Source: Clitopilus passeckerianus (taxonomy: Eukaryota > Basidiomycota > Agaricomycetes > Agaricales > Entolomataceae). Taken from it: a stretch of 64,000 nt of DNA. The stretch covers positions 1,256,661 through 1,320,660 of the forward strand of contig CALYLX010000136.1 in assembly GCA_944990035.1 (NCBI GenBank), read 5' to 3'. Of this stretch, positions 1-10,397 are shown piece by piece (position 1 is the first letter of the stretch; each line of letters opens with the position of its first letter). The notes under the pieces are model-generated. The model made no database searches and was not told the DNA's origin. It saw nothing but the letters and a program-made list of their open reading frames with translations. The position numbers and the translations under genes were made by a program.

Positions 1-13
1 CAGATTGAGCTGA

Positions 14-3010
14 ATGGAGCCTAGGAAACGTCATGACGATCGTCCTCGCACAGACCGCACGGAGAACGAGAATATGGGTTGGCAACTGCAGATGGAATCC
101 CTTGTCGATGCCTTTCTCGAATGTCGTTCGCGGGACTGTGGGGATGGATTCCCGTTGCCCCCAGACTCATCCAGTCTTGCCAGCGAGCTGGAAAGTATTT
201 CTCTTGATGCACTAGATTCATTCTGTAAGTTGCTAAGTATCAAACTTGACAATGTCTTGCTAACTCCCAAATCTAGGCCGGAAAAAATTGTCTGTGCAGC
301 CATATCTCAATGACTGCTTTCCGAACAAATCCCTGCTCCATTATGGCTACCTGGGAGGGTCGCCTCTCCATCCAACTATGGCATTCTCCATTCGGTCGCT
401 TGAGTTATACCGACAAACACACCGCACCTCTCCTCAGTTTAGTATCGATGCGCAGTGCAGGATGCTCTCTCATATGCATAATGTATGTGGGTTCGCGCTC
501 TGTAGCAACATTTGCTTGACCACTTTCCGATAGGTTCCATATCATGATCACCTTCAAAAGCTGTTTTCCAGCGCGTATGATGCATATCTTGAAATTCAAC
601 GAAGAGTTGATCATCGCCTCAATGTTGAACTCGGCTACCATACAGTAGCTAAAAGAATTCGTCAGCTATGCCCACCCTGTTTCTATGCGCTTCAGGACGA
701 ACCAACCATGGAGTTTTCGTGCCTGATTTCCATAGACGGCAACAATTCCTTGAAGTGCCTTGACCCTTTGGTCCGCAAACGGCAGGAAGTTCAAGACAAT
801 CGGGTCCTGGTCGCCGACCACTGGGTATCTCCTTCCGAAGTGGATGCATTCAAGGATGAATCCAAAGAACAACACGTAAGTCATTGCCCACTGATGATGT
901 TCACGGAACTGATACATGTACACTATTCTCCAGGCAGACGAAGCAGGCGCAGAGCCAGCTGATCCCTCGCCTCAGAATGCCAAAACAGGCTCGCTCCCCT
1001 GTAAGGAACGGTGGAAGAATGCTGGCCCGGAGGATAGAAAGAAGATGTTTGCCCTTTTCGAGGAGGCTGGCATCTTCATTGCATCTTGTCGACACCGCAT
1101 GGTCCTTGCAACATGCAACATGATCAGAACCGGTGAGCAGTATGTATCCACAATCTGATTTTCTATTGCATTGAGCTGACTGGTATACGAAAAGAATGAA
1201 ATACCCCTTAGCAATCCTCGACCGTTTGATCGACGTCATTGGGCCCGACATCGGCTGTGCCTACGACATCGGCTGTTCCTTCGACACCACCCTACAAAGG
1301 TCCAGCTTGGCGGAAAAGGCTGCAAATAACAATACAGTATGCGAATGATGGTTGGATCTTTCCACGGCCATGCCCATAACCGTGAATGCCAGGTCTACTG
1401 GCATCCGTTGTATATTCCTGGGGCCGGGCTCTCTGAGGGTGAAGGCTGTGAACAGGTCTTTTCCTCTTCTAACGACCTAGCCAGAGGAACTCGGCATGCC
1501 TCACGTTTTCATCGACATCAGGCAATTGAGGAACATTTCCAATTTTGGGATATGGACAAGTATGCGAACCTGAGTATGTCCTCTCAACCTTTCCCACACT
1601 CGCACTGACACAGGCTGTATTTTGCAGGCACCTTCATCGTCAATCATTACAACGAGGCGAAGAAGATCATCGGTTCCCATGAACACGAACTTGCACAACT
1701 CAAGAAAGAGCTGAAGTTAAGCGACCATGACTTCGAACTCTACTTCGAGCAAGAACGTCAATACCTAGCCAATCTCAAGCCAGATTCTTCGGAGGGGAAT
1801 GTCAAGATTCGATATGTCATGGCGTTAAGAGAATTAGCAGCATGTCGGTGAGTACATAGCATGTTTTTCTGACTTCGCTGACCCTGATTTCACAGCCAAG
1901 CATGGTCCAATGCCCGCACCGCCGCAAATCAAGTTTTCTCATCAGCAGGATTATCAAATATCCATGAAAGCCTCAACACGACTCGTCGCCAAATTGATAC
2001 GGCCTACGCCAAGCTACAGAATGCCGAGGAGCTGGTTGGCTCCCTTGAGGCAATGCTGAACATTTCAGATCGATGGACAACAACTTTGCCCAAGTACATT
2101 GAGTATCATCAACAGACTGTTTTGACGAACTACGCCAATGCACTTGATAAGCTGGAGAGGCTATTGGTGATAAGGTTATTTGAGATGGCAAAGGTTGGTC
2201 GGCCGGGGACCAGTAAGTATTATTATTGAAGAGATTTATAGCACTCACTAACGATCATGGGCACCAGGCTACAAGCTCCGTCAACAAATTATGACTGCCC
2301 TTCAAAGGCGCTCTGCCGCTGTTAAAACTGCCATCGCTCAGTACAACACAGAAGCAGCCCGCCTTAGCCCTCCTCGTCCCCCGCTATCCTGGAAAGACAT
2401 CGCTGATTACGTGTTCCTTGCTGAATTTGACCTTCTGCGTGAATCTAATACCGGCCGCGACATTCGCACTGAAGCATGGGCTCAGCCTGCGCGACGGGAG
2501 GCAACAACCAAGCATTTCAAGCTTGTTTGTGCATGAGAGGAAATAGTCCGGCTGGAAGTAGAGATACGCCGACTATGCACCTCCATTCACGATGAGGGAA
2601 CACATGTTAGGGCGACCATTAATCACCTTTTAGTTTCTAGCCCCCACCTTGCATCAGAGCTGACACGACGTTGGAAACTTCGATCTGCTGTCAACGAGGT
2701 GCACTTGATGAGGCTGCATAAACTTTCGAAGTCAAGAGGCTTGAAAGTTGACGTCTGCCAACCTGGCATCTCCCTTCGGCGTCAACCAAACGGGATGGAA
2801 CCTACAGCTACACACGCCGATGATGATCAGAGCGAGTTGAATGAACGCCAGGGTGCCTATAGAGGCAAGGAGGATGGACAACCACCACCACCACACGGCA
2901 GTGGCCTCAGCATTGTTGATGATATGGGAGTTGAGGAATTAGGCGATGAGGATGAATCAGACGACCTTCTAGTAGATTTTACCGATATCATGCTTACATT
3001 GACAGATTAA
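14..3010 (+). pseudogene. KDZ-family transposase, degenerate, probably missing its N-terminus
   Basis: The spliced reading resembles Kyakuja-Dileera-Zisupton (KDZ) transposases, DDE-type enzymes common in mushroom genomes. Visible blocks are YGYLGGSPLHPTMAFSIRSL (about 334-395), the catalytic-core segment SIDGNNSLKC (about 727-760), a CAYDIGCSF block (about 1258-1285), and GEGCEQVFSSSN followed by ARGTRHASRFHRHQ (about 1437-1525). Introns of about 50 nt separate exons, for example at 227 and after the HMHN codons near 480. The first ATG at 14 is directly preceded by an in-frame TGA, and the cysteine-cluster N-terminus I would expect is absent, so the true 5' part may lie outside the window. 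Breaks: an in-frame TGA at 2534-2536 between FKLVCA and EEIVRLEVEIRRL, and frames that do not join around 1330-1345 (KAANNN versus RMMVGSFHGHAHN). The tail to 3010 is acidic. Family assignment is from recognised motifs. Confidence 0.85.
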
Positions 3011-3907
3011 GTTTGTACTGTAGTACTGTACTTGTACGTCTAATTGACTATACGTCTAAGCCTTTTACATCTGCTCGAACATTTCAGTGACGAATTGAGT
3101 GTCTGACGAAAGAAGCATCGATGACTGGCGAATGAACTGGGTTGGGTGGTATCGAAAACCCTGGGTGCAAGCAGATGTAGGGCAAGAACTTTGTCCCGGG
3201 TTTGGTGCTGTAAAACTCTTTGGGCAGGTGAAAAAGGTTTCAGCTAGGATTCCAAGGCATAACTGGCTAGGAATCTACTGACGGGATGATTCTGCCTGAG
3301 TGTTGATCCAAGTGTAATTGTATTCCTGCGCAACTTGACTTTGCCAAACAATCTCTCCACCGGAAGCTTCAAAAAGCAAAGTATTCTTATACGATACGTT
3401 ATCCGAAGAGAAGACTACAATGAAGCATCGTTTTTCCTGGATCCATCTTCAGTTGTTGATAGTGTTGCTTGACCTTGATCACGATGCTGTGGTGCGTTGA
3501 AAGTAATCCTCAGGCTGTTCATGTACATATATTCTGTAACTCATATGGCTAGACAATGACATTTAAAACTCTGGACATATCTTCCTTTTCCAAAGCCATA
3601 CCACTATCACACCCAGAACATTGAATGGTGCACATTAACTCAGAGTCCAAGTCTGAAATTTATCGGCAGGTAACGTGTCTACCTATTGGCTACTCAACCA
3701 GCTCGCCTGATCCAACGTGGTGAAATCTGAGTACCAACTGATTTTGTCAGGACATTTCATTGAGTTGAATATACATGTTGCCCTTTGTCAAAGTATCTGA
3801 GAACATGAACCATCGTGAAATCGAGACTGCATCAATCTAAGCGACGGAATTGATCTTCACATATTTGGTCAACAAACGTGAGTCCCGAGTACGTTCTTCC
3901 TTCCACC
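3011..3907. other. intergenic, no gene seen
   Basis: Between the KDZ transposase stop and the next ATG. Only short frames without motifs (for example 3099-3281) are present. I found no tRNA-like structure, clear terminal repeat or transposon end. The 3' boundary of the KDZ element is probably somewhere here, but no terminal inverted repeat could be recognised. Confidence 0.5.
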
Positions 3908-5375
3908 ATGTCTGAGAAAGCCCTCCTCCACACTCCAGTCAAGCGTCTGGCGCCTGCTTTGGCCACCCATATCGCAGGAAGAATCTTCAGTGACGAGTCG
4001 TATACTCTCACTCCTTCTCAGCAACTTGCAGCTACCAGAGCCCTCCTTTGTTTCAATAAACGCCTTGACACTGCTGGCGAAAACTTGACAGACACCACCT
4101 ACACATATCTCAATAGGAATCAGGAGAGGTCTTCCCTTGGTATCAATGGATTCATCAAGGACCACTTCAGGGACCTGGTAGATGCTGTGAGTTGTAGCGG
4201 CGGCCAATATACATTATGCACGTGCTGACAAGAGTATAGGCGAAGATGCTCGATGCACTTGACGGAGAAGTAACCATCATTCTTCGCACTGGTGGCACCC
4301 ATTTTGGGCCCAATAATCGCACTGAAGATGTGGTGGTGGACTTATACGCAACAGCATCTGAGTTGGGGCATGGTGGCAGAGGAGTCAGCAGCCACATTGC
4401 TCGCCTCGTCCAGGACTTCGGCCAACGAATTGCTGTTCCGCATCTTCGTGCATTGCAGAGGCAATTGTTCTTCGACAACATCACTCCCCCACCTTTACCA
4501 TCTGCAGGTTTGTGTATAGCATTTCTTCGGTTTATTCTGTCAGTCTCATTGACACATACGCAGCTGATGTACCACATATCATTATCGATGGCCAGTCTCA
4601 TTTGCCCGAAGCTCAGAAGGGCTCAATTCGAGTTCGCTGCCTGCCTGATGGAACAATGTTCCCTGGCCGAGGGATTGTGAATGTAGTACCTATGGGTGTG
4701 CCTACCTCTCCTGTTCCACCTAATACTGAGGCTACCTCCAGCACATCAACTGGCTCTACAGGTACCACGGAGGCTGATTCCACATGGGGATCAGAGGAGG
4801 AAAGGGTCGCTGCTCAATATGATAATGTACCCACTGCTGGCAACAATGAGGGGGGGAATCTGTCAGGTAAACACATTTTCCGTCGAACCCACACTCGGCC
4901 TAATAATAGTTTTTAGCGACTGAGCGACGATACCGCGCACATTGCAGCAGTGGCTGGGACCGTTTCCATGGGAACATAGTCACCATTGGTGCTTGTTCAG
5001 ACAAGTTGGTGGACGTCTACGGTGAATCTGACGCTCTCATTCCTCGCCTTTGACGGATGTGTGAGACCGTCTGAAATACACGATGGGAACAAACTCTCAC
5101 TGGACCTCAATTTCAAATGCCTGCGGAAAAGGCGCGTGCCTTTGCAGCTGCATTGGAACAAGATGTCCACGACGGTGCTTATGGATATAACCGGTACAGT
5201 ATTCCTGCCCAGGTTCGTAGTTAAGATTGATTCCAAGCTGATAACTAATGGCCTTATTCAGGTAACTCGCGTCGGAGAATTCTGTATGTCATTCTCTGCG
5301 TACATCTTGATGACTGTTCTGGCAGTAATCATTGTCGCAATCTTTGCCGTCGACTCAAGGGTTGATACACTCTAA
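3908..5375 (+). CDS. hypothetical multi-exon protein of the mobile-element island
   Basis: No family recognised. The reading starts MSEKALLHTPVKRLAPALAT at 3908. Coding-like exons follow: about 3908-4190 (helical, ending near FRDLVDA), about 4240-4507 (with HFGPNN and a basic, Arg/Gln-rich helix LRALQRQL), about 4564-4866 (with PDGTMFPGRGIVNVVPMGVP, then a Ser/Thr/Gly/Glu-rich linker) and about 4917-5053 (ERRYRAHCSSGWDRFHGNIV). They are separated by short introns with GT donors and YAG acceptors. The frame stops at 5053. A further coding-looking stretch at about 5120-5215 (MPAEKARAFAAALEQDVHDG in part) may be another exon or a decayed tail. It lies between the KDZ gene and another element-associated gene, so it may belong to the same mobile neighbourhood. 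The 3' end is uncertain. Confidence 0.45.
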
Positions 5376-5997
5376 TTAGATAGCTCCCGAGTTTTGGAAA
5401 ACAATTCATGCGCTCTTCATCTCGGTCTCCTCTTTTCGCAATGCAACTCCGGCTCCTGGAAACCTCTGGACAGAACATTTGGATCCCAGTGGCTGCAACC
5501 CTGTCACTTGTACATGGTGAATTTCCAATTCGGTCCGTATGCCTGTGCTGATAGCCGCTTGAGTTTTAGAGATTATGCATGGTGAATCCATATTTCCGCA
5601 TCTAATACTCAACAATTACTCAACAATCATTATTTCGGTTGTTTTACCCCCCCATTTATTTGTATTTCTCACTTTTTCCATGCAATGATCCTCGAGGGTA
5701 TGAGGATCTTCCAGTACCTCCCTCTCAAGCGAGGTCAGGAAGCCATTGTCTCCAAGGCTGATACACAGGCATTTCCAATATGTCCCTTCGGCATTCTGTT
5801 CCACGTCTATTGTGGGGGTAGGTGTCAAAATTTATCTGAAAATCAGTAAAAGGTACGCACATTCATTGGTTTGGGGTCCACATGGTCACTTTGCTATGGG
5901 AAACTTTGGATTTGATTTTCTGTTGTAGCGAAGATATATTATTCTTGTAAAATTGTTGAATATATTCATACAGCTTGAGTCTACAAGTCGTCCACCC
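5376..5997. other. intergenic, no gene seen
   Basis: AT-rich stretch between two hypothetical genes. Frames here are short, overlap on opposite strands, and carry no recognisable motif. Confidence 0.45.
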
Positions 5998-6962
5998 ATG
6001 TCGTCACTGTCTGACCAAAGACAGACGAGCAGTACTCGAAACACACTCCATCCTGATGCCCGGGCAGCCATTCAACGTTCTCGGCAAGAGCGCACTCAAC
6101 ATTACAGCGTGGCATTGAATGGTGTTTGGGAAAACATGCAGAAGCAGTCGGCTGAACTTGCTGAGGCGCATCACAGGAGCGTCCAGCGTGTTCAAGCCGA
6201 CCTGGCCATGGGCCAACGTGTCTTCCACTCTAAGCAGTCGAAGTCTAACTGCTGGAATGCTTTTACTTGGAGTAAAGCCTTGGCAGTGGATAAAGAGAAC
6301 CTTCGTGCATCCTTGCACCCTTTCATTCCCAGTGATGTGTTATTAATTCCAGAGCAACAGAACCTCGAGCTCGTGGAACATCTCTTCTACCATCGATTGT
6401 ACAGACACACAGGGCTGAATATCAGCAACTTTCAGAAGCTCAATGAAATGCCCTTCTTGAGAAATTTGAAGACCATAAGAGGCAGTCAGCATCTGATCGA
6501 GTCAAACTAGCATCCTCGCAATCACGAAGCAATACAGCGGCAAAAACTCTCAAGAGGGTCGAGTCAGAGGTATGTTATATATACACTTTATGCACCCACT
6601 GTCGCTGGTCCTAAAGCCATGTTCTCTAGCTCATCAATTTGAAAGCATGCACTGGCACCGAGCATATCCTACTCACCACTCCGGGTACAACCAACCTAGC
6701 TTTGAGGAGCTCCGCATTTCATACATCAGGAGTCGAACGCTTCTTGGGCACAGGCCTAAGGGTTGACCCATAGGACCTCCTGGGGAGAATGGAAGGCTAT
6801 GCGATACAGGGTATTCGAGGTGCGTTGTCGGGGGTAATCTGATGTCATGATTTTTTGCACGTCATTGAACACGTACTTTATCAGGGGCTGCCAAGAATCA
6901 CCAAGAACGAGTGGCCCAACTTCAAGCAGCCATCCGGGAGAAGATTTTAGACGGCCTAAGTA

Positions 6963-7174
6963 CAGTGACTCAAACAATTGTCCCAATGTTTCGCACTTTT
7001 TGAGTGTTTGGTTAATAACTTTAGACCAAGTACAAATAACACTAAGGTGTAGGTATATATCTAAAAGCATTTGATCCCAGCTTCTAGAATATATAAAAAT
7101 ATTATAACTCCGATGAAAACCGATGGAGATATAGTGCAAACAAAATAGAGAAACATTGGGACAATTATTTGGCT
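6963..7174 (+). repeat. left terminal inverted repeat of the Tc1-like element
   Basis: About 212 bp. It pairs with 8370-8580 in inverted orientation with few mismatches. Within it, an outer motif (CAATTGTCCCAATGTTTC near 6976) recurs in reverse orientation at the inner edge (GAAACATTGGGACAATT at 7150-7166), so each arm carries two oppositely oriented copies of a likely transposase-binding motif. Confidence 0.93.
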
Positions 7175-7323
7175 GTGCCTCAGAAATACCAGAACAGCCT
7201 TATTGCAGTGCACATAACCTTTGGCAGTGCAGTACAGCCTCTGAGGCTATACACCACAGCCATATGGCAGTGCTGGCCATCCATATAAGCAGCTGAAATG
7301 CTCTAAATTTCTCATAATCCACC

Positions 7324-8340
7324 ATGCACCCTATTCCTTCTGCTCAAAAGGAAAATATCATTGCTCTAGCTTCTAATCAATACTCTATTCGTGCTATTGC
7401 CTCCAAACTCAGTGTGGGCAAGTCTACTGTCTCTAGGGTACTTCAAGAAACCTGTCCCAACCACTCTAGCCTCTCCTCTGGCCGCCCCTCCAAGCTTTCT
7501 TCTACTGATGAACAGGCTATTATGGCACAACTCAACACTGGCAGGTCCCTTAACGCTGTGCAGGTCACCAAACACATTAACACCATTATCTCCAACCCTG
7601 TCTCCTCACAAACAGTCAGAAATGTACTCAAGAAAAACAATTTCTATGCCATTGTGTTGAAGCCAAAGCCATTGCTTACTGCTAAACAAAGAAGAGCATG
7701 AGTAGCTTGGTGCCACAAGTACAAGGAATGGACTGTGGAGGACTGGAAAAGGGTGGTATGGTCAGATGAGACCAAGATCAATAGGATTGGGTCAGATGGA
7801 AGGCAATGGACATGGAAACAGAAGGGCCAGGGCCTGATTCCAAGAGAAGTCAAAAAAACAGTAAAACATGGTGGAGGAAACATCATGGTATGGGGCTGTA
7901 TGGGGTGGAATGGAGTTGGGCAACTTTCAGAAATTGAGGGTATCATGGACTGCTTCCAGTATTGGGATATTTTGGACACCCAGCTTCTGGTCAGCATGGA
8001 GAATTTGGACATTCCAGAAGATGATAGAATTTTCCAGCAGGACAACGACCCCAAGCACACCTCCAATGTGGTCCGAGAGTGGATGGAGGACAATAATATT
8101 GATCTTCTAGATTGGCCTGCACAATCCCCTGACCTAAACCCTATTGAACACCTCTGGGAACATATCAAACGAAAGCTTAATGAACATCCAACTCATGCTA
8201 AGGGAGTCTGGGAGGTTTGGGAGAGAGTTGCAGCTGTATGGGAGGATATACCAGCAGAAGTGTGTCAGAACTTAATTGAAAGTATGCCTAGAAGGATAGA
8301 TGCAGTACTCAAGGCCAAGGGAGGCAATACCAAGTACTAA
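7324..8340 (+). pseudogene. Tc1-like transposase (DD34E), one nonsense codon
   Basis: Single-exon frame of about 338 codons. The N-terminus has a helix-turn-helix DNA-binding region (IRAIASKLSVGKSTVSRVLQ) and a second HTH-like part with an SSGRPSKLSS linker. The catalytic triad is visible: first Asp in VWSDETKI, second Asp in FQQDNDPKHTS, and Glu in SPDLNPIEHLWEHIKRK, with Tc1-like spacing. A TGA at 7699-7701 interrupts the frame between AKQRRA and VAWCHKYKEW. Family members usually have Arg or Lys near here, so CGA to TGA by a single C-to-T change is likely. The rest of the frame is intact, so the copy was probably functional recently. No intron signals are needed. Confidence 0.9.
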
Positions 8341-8369
8341 TTGCTTTATTTTGTATATTTCTGGGACCT

Positions 8370-8580
8370 AGCCAAATAATTGTCCCAATATTCTCTGTTT
8401 TGTTTGCACTATATCTCCATCAGTTATGATCGGAGTTATAATATTTTTATATATTCTAGAAGCTGGGATCAAATGCTTTTAGATATATACCTACACCTTA
8501 GTGTTATTTGTACTTGGTCTAAAGTTATTAACCAAACACTCAAGAAGTGCGAAACATTGGGACAATTGTTTGAGTCACTG
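8370..8580 (-). repeat. right terminal inverted repeat of the Tc1-like element
   Basis: About 211 bp, inverted copy of the left arm. Differences include CTTCTTGAG in place of CTTTTTGAG and a short cluster near the GATCATAACT segment. It ends CACTG next to the right TA duplication. Confidence 0.93.
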
Positions 8581-9107
8581 TACGTGCATTTAGCTTTGAA
8601 GCTTCTTACTGAGCTTGAGGTGGAGTGGCGCATGCTGACAGCGAGAATTTGGGATTCTCAGGGGTGATCACTGGTGATGATGAGATCCGAATGGAGTGGG
8701 AAGGATATTGGAAGCACATTGTTGAGCATCATCGTGTCAAGGTTGAAGGGTGGCCTGAAGGTTGGCCTTTCAGGAATCTCAGCAGCTATTCAACCTCTTT
8801 ACTCAATCCCGAGACGATGCTATCAAACTGGGAGAAGGGTATCACATTCTGGCGCACAATCAGTGAAGAAGAATACCAGAGTTTACTTGTGGATAGGCTA
8901 AAGGATATTGCCAATGGGAAATTGGTGGAACGGAGCCGTTCTCGATGTTCCGACGCTGGTCAGAAACGTAGCAAGCCACCCACTGCAGCTACCGGCTCGT
9001 CTAAGCGCTGCAAGAGTAAGGAAGTTGTAGATGATGAGGATGAAGAACCTGGAGAGCCGGGGAATGGTGGAGAGCAGCCTGCTCCAGCTGGTAATGTGTT
9101 GGGGTAA

Positions 9108-10397
9108 GAGTACTGGCAGCATACGAGTACCTGTAGATTAGGTAGAGTTGTTTCTAGTGGTGCAATCAATTTATTTGACTACATAAATATACATTTGTTC
9201 AGTGTCACTTCAAAACGAGTAGTTACTTGTACGGAGTGGATAGGTGTGGGACACGAATAGATGCAAACGACGCTGACAACGTCGAGCACAGCAACGGGTG
9301 CGATGCCGGCGGTGATCATAATGCCCATGTGGTGATGACAAAGCTGGATGTGCGGAAGGAGTCGGTGCGTGAGGCCGGTTGATCTTGAGTGGGAACAGCC
9401 TACCTAATTGGGAGGAGAGGCCTTTCAACGAAATTTTGCAAAGGCAAAGCTGGTTTTATCCCAGGTTTTATTGCTGGTTTGCGAAATCAGCCAAAGTGAA
9501 GCCTAATGAGGCTTGCTTGCCTTAATAGTAAACCAGCCTGATGGAGGCTTGATGTGTGGGAACACTAGGTGGTTCCCCGCCAAAATCTGCGCTGATATCT
9601 TGTAACCTATAGAGCTCGTTCTACATAGCGTTTGGTGCTTAGAGGTCAGTGAGAGAGTTGCTCGTAGCTACTAATAGAATGGCTGCTATGTTGTATATTT
9701 TTAAAATTCGCCTTAAAAGGGGTCTAAAAGGGCTAAATATTGCCTAAAATCCGGTCTTGCATGAGACATAGGAGATATATAGAAATTTTGTAACATGAGA
9801 AAGAAAGATATCGAAGAGTACTACAATTTCGTCCCTTACATCTTTTGCGTACGATGAGCCTGTGAGGAGATCTATACTTTTCAAGCTTTTGGTCATCATT
9901 TGGCTGGGGATTCCCGGGTTTGACGGCACCGAGTGCATTTAAAAATAGGTAAGCTCTACTAGATTACTTATTATACCATTAAAGTAGGATTTTCACTTGA
10001 ATTCAGGGCGATAGAGCAATATAGCGAATACAAAGTGGGTGGGTCACTTGTAGAAGGGGGTGCATGCATCTACTCGCTTACATAATCTATCAAACCCGCG
10101 TCGGCCCCAACGGGGATTGCCCACTCCCACTAAATAAGAGCTAAACGATCTAAGCGCCCTGACACGTGACTTTTGACCGGCGTTAATTCCCCTTGACCGG
10201 TCAAGACCATCCATCAATGGGGTCAGTCGAAGTTGACGTTGACTTTGTTTTGACGAGTTTGACGGGTCAAGCCAACACTGCCAATGTTGACCGTCCCTAG
10301 TAAGATTCCGATGTAGCAGCTTTGAGGGCGACAATTCAGGGGGACAAGATGGTAGACTTTCAAGCAAAATACTCAATATCAGATGCTACATGAAAAT
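9108..10397. other. gene-poor stretch between the mobile island and conserved genes
   Basis: About 1.3 kb with no supported coding region. Short frames on both strands lack motifs and overlap one another. Around 9460-9570 there are short repeats of accagc/gctggt and gaggctt type but no clear element ends. The right part holds a TTGAC cluster, listed separately. It probably includes the 3' flank of the mannosyltransferase gene. Confidence 0.5.
10173..10291. repeat. cluster of TTGAC/GTCAA motifs with two 12-bp palindromes
   Basis: Within about 120 bp TTGAC occurs at 10173, 10193, 10233, 10239, 10250, 10259 and 10287, and its complement GTCAA completes two near-identical palindromes: TTGACCGGTCAA at 10193-10204 and TTGACGGGTCAA at 10259-10270. 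The density is far above the surrounding sequence. It may be a regulatory-site array or an element remnant. It lies beyond the 3' end of the mannosyltransferase gene and no promoter assignment can be made. Confidence 0.6.

Larger units (their letters stand above)
6963..8580 (+). mobile_element. Tc1-like DNA transposon, 1,618 bp, with long terminal inverted repeats
   Basis: The two ends are inverted copies beginning CAGTGACTCAAACAATTGTC and are flanked on both sides by TA (6961-6962 and 8581-8582), the target-site duplication of Tc1/mariner elements. The inverted repeats are about 212 bp and differ at only a few positions. Between them is one transposase frame with DDE-family motifs. Size, TA duplication and catalytic spacing fit the Tc1 group. 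The similarity of the arms suggests a fairly recent insertion, but the single internal stop makes this copy non-autonomous unless the codon is read through. Confidence 0.95.
5998..9107 (+). pseudogene. basidiomycete element-associated hypothetical gene, broken and split by a Tc1 transposon
   Basis: Starts MSSLSDQRQTSSTRNTLHPD at 5998. The reading matches a repeated, function-unknown family I associate with agaric genomes: a basic N-terminal segment with NCWNAFTWSK, then a helix (EKFEDHKRQSASDRVKLASS), a GVERFLGTGLRVDP block, a MEGYAIQGIRG block, AAKNHQERVAQ, and a C-terminal domain with EGWPEGWPFRNLSSYSTSLL ending in a Lys/Glu-rich tail (stop 9105-9107). Three lesions are visible. The frame changes by one base near 6445-6449. 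A TAG at 6771-6773 interrupts VDP-DLLGRMEG. A 1,618-bp transposon (6963-8580) lies in an intron whose donor is at 6960. Joining 6959 to 8662 restores the frame from KILDGL into VITGDDEIRMEW. The gene is very probably dead. Confidence 0.65.

Noticed and set aside
4167..4601. 144-codon minus-strand frame
   Set aside because: Opposite the hypothetical gene exons, spans their introns, no motif.
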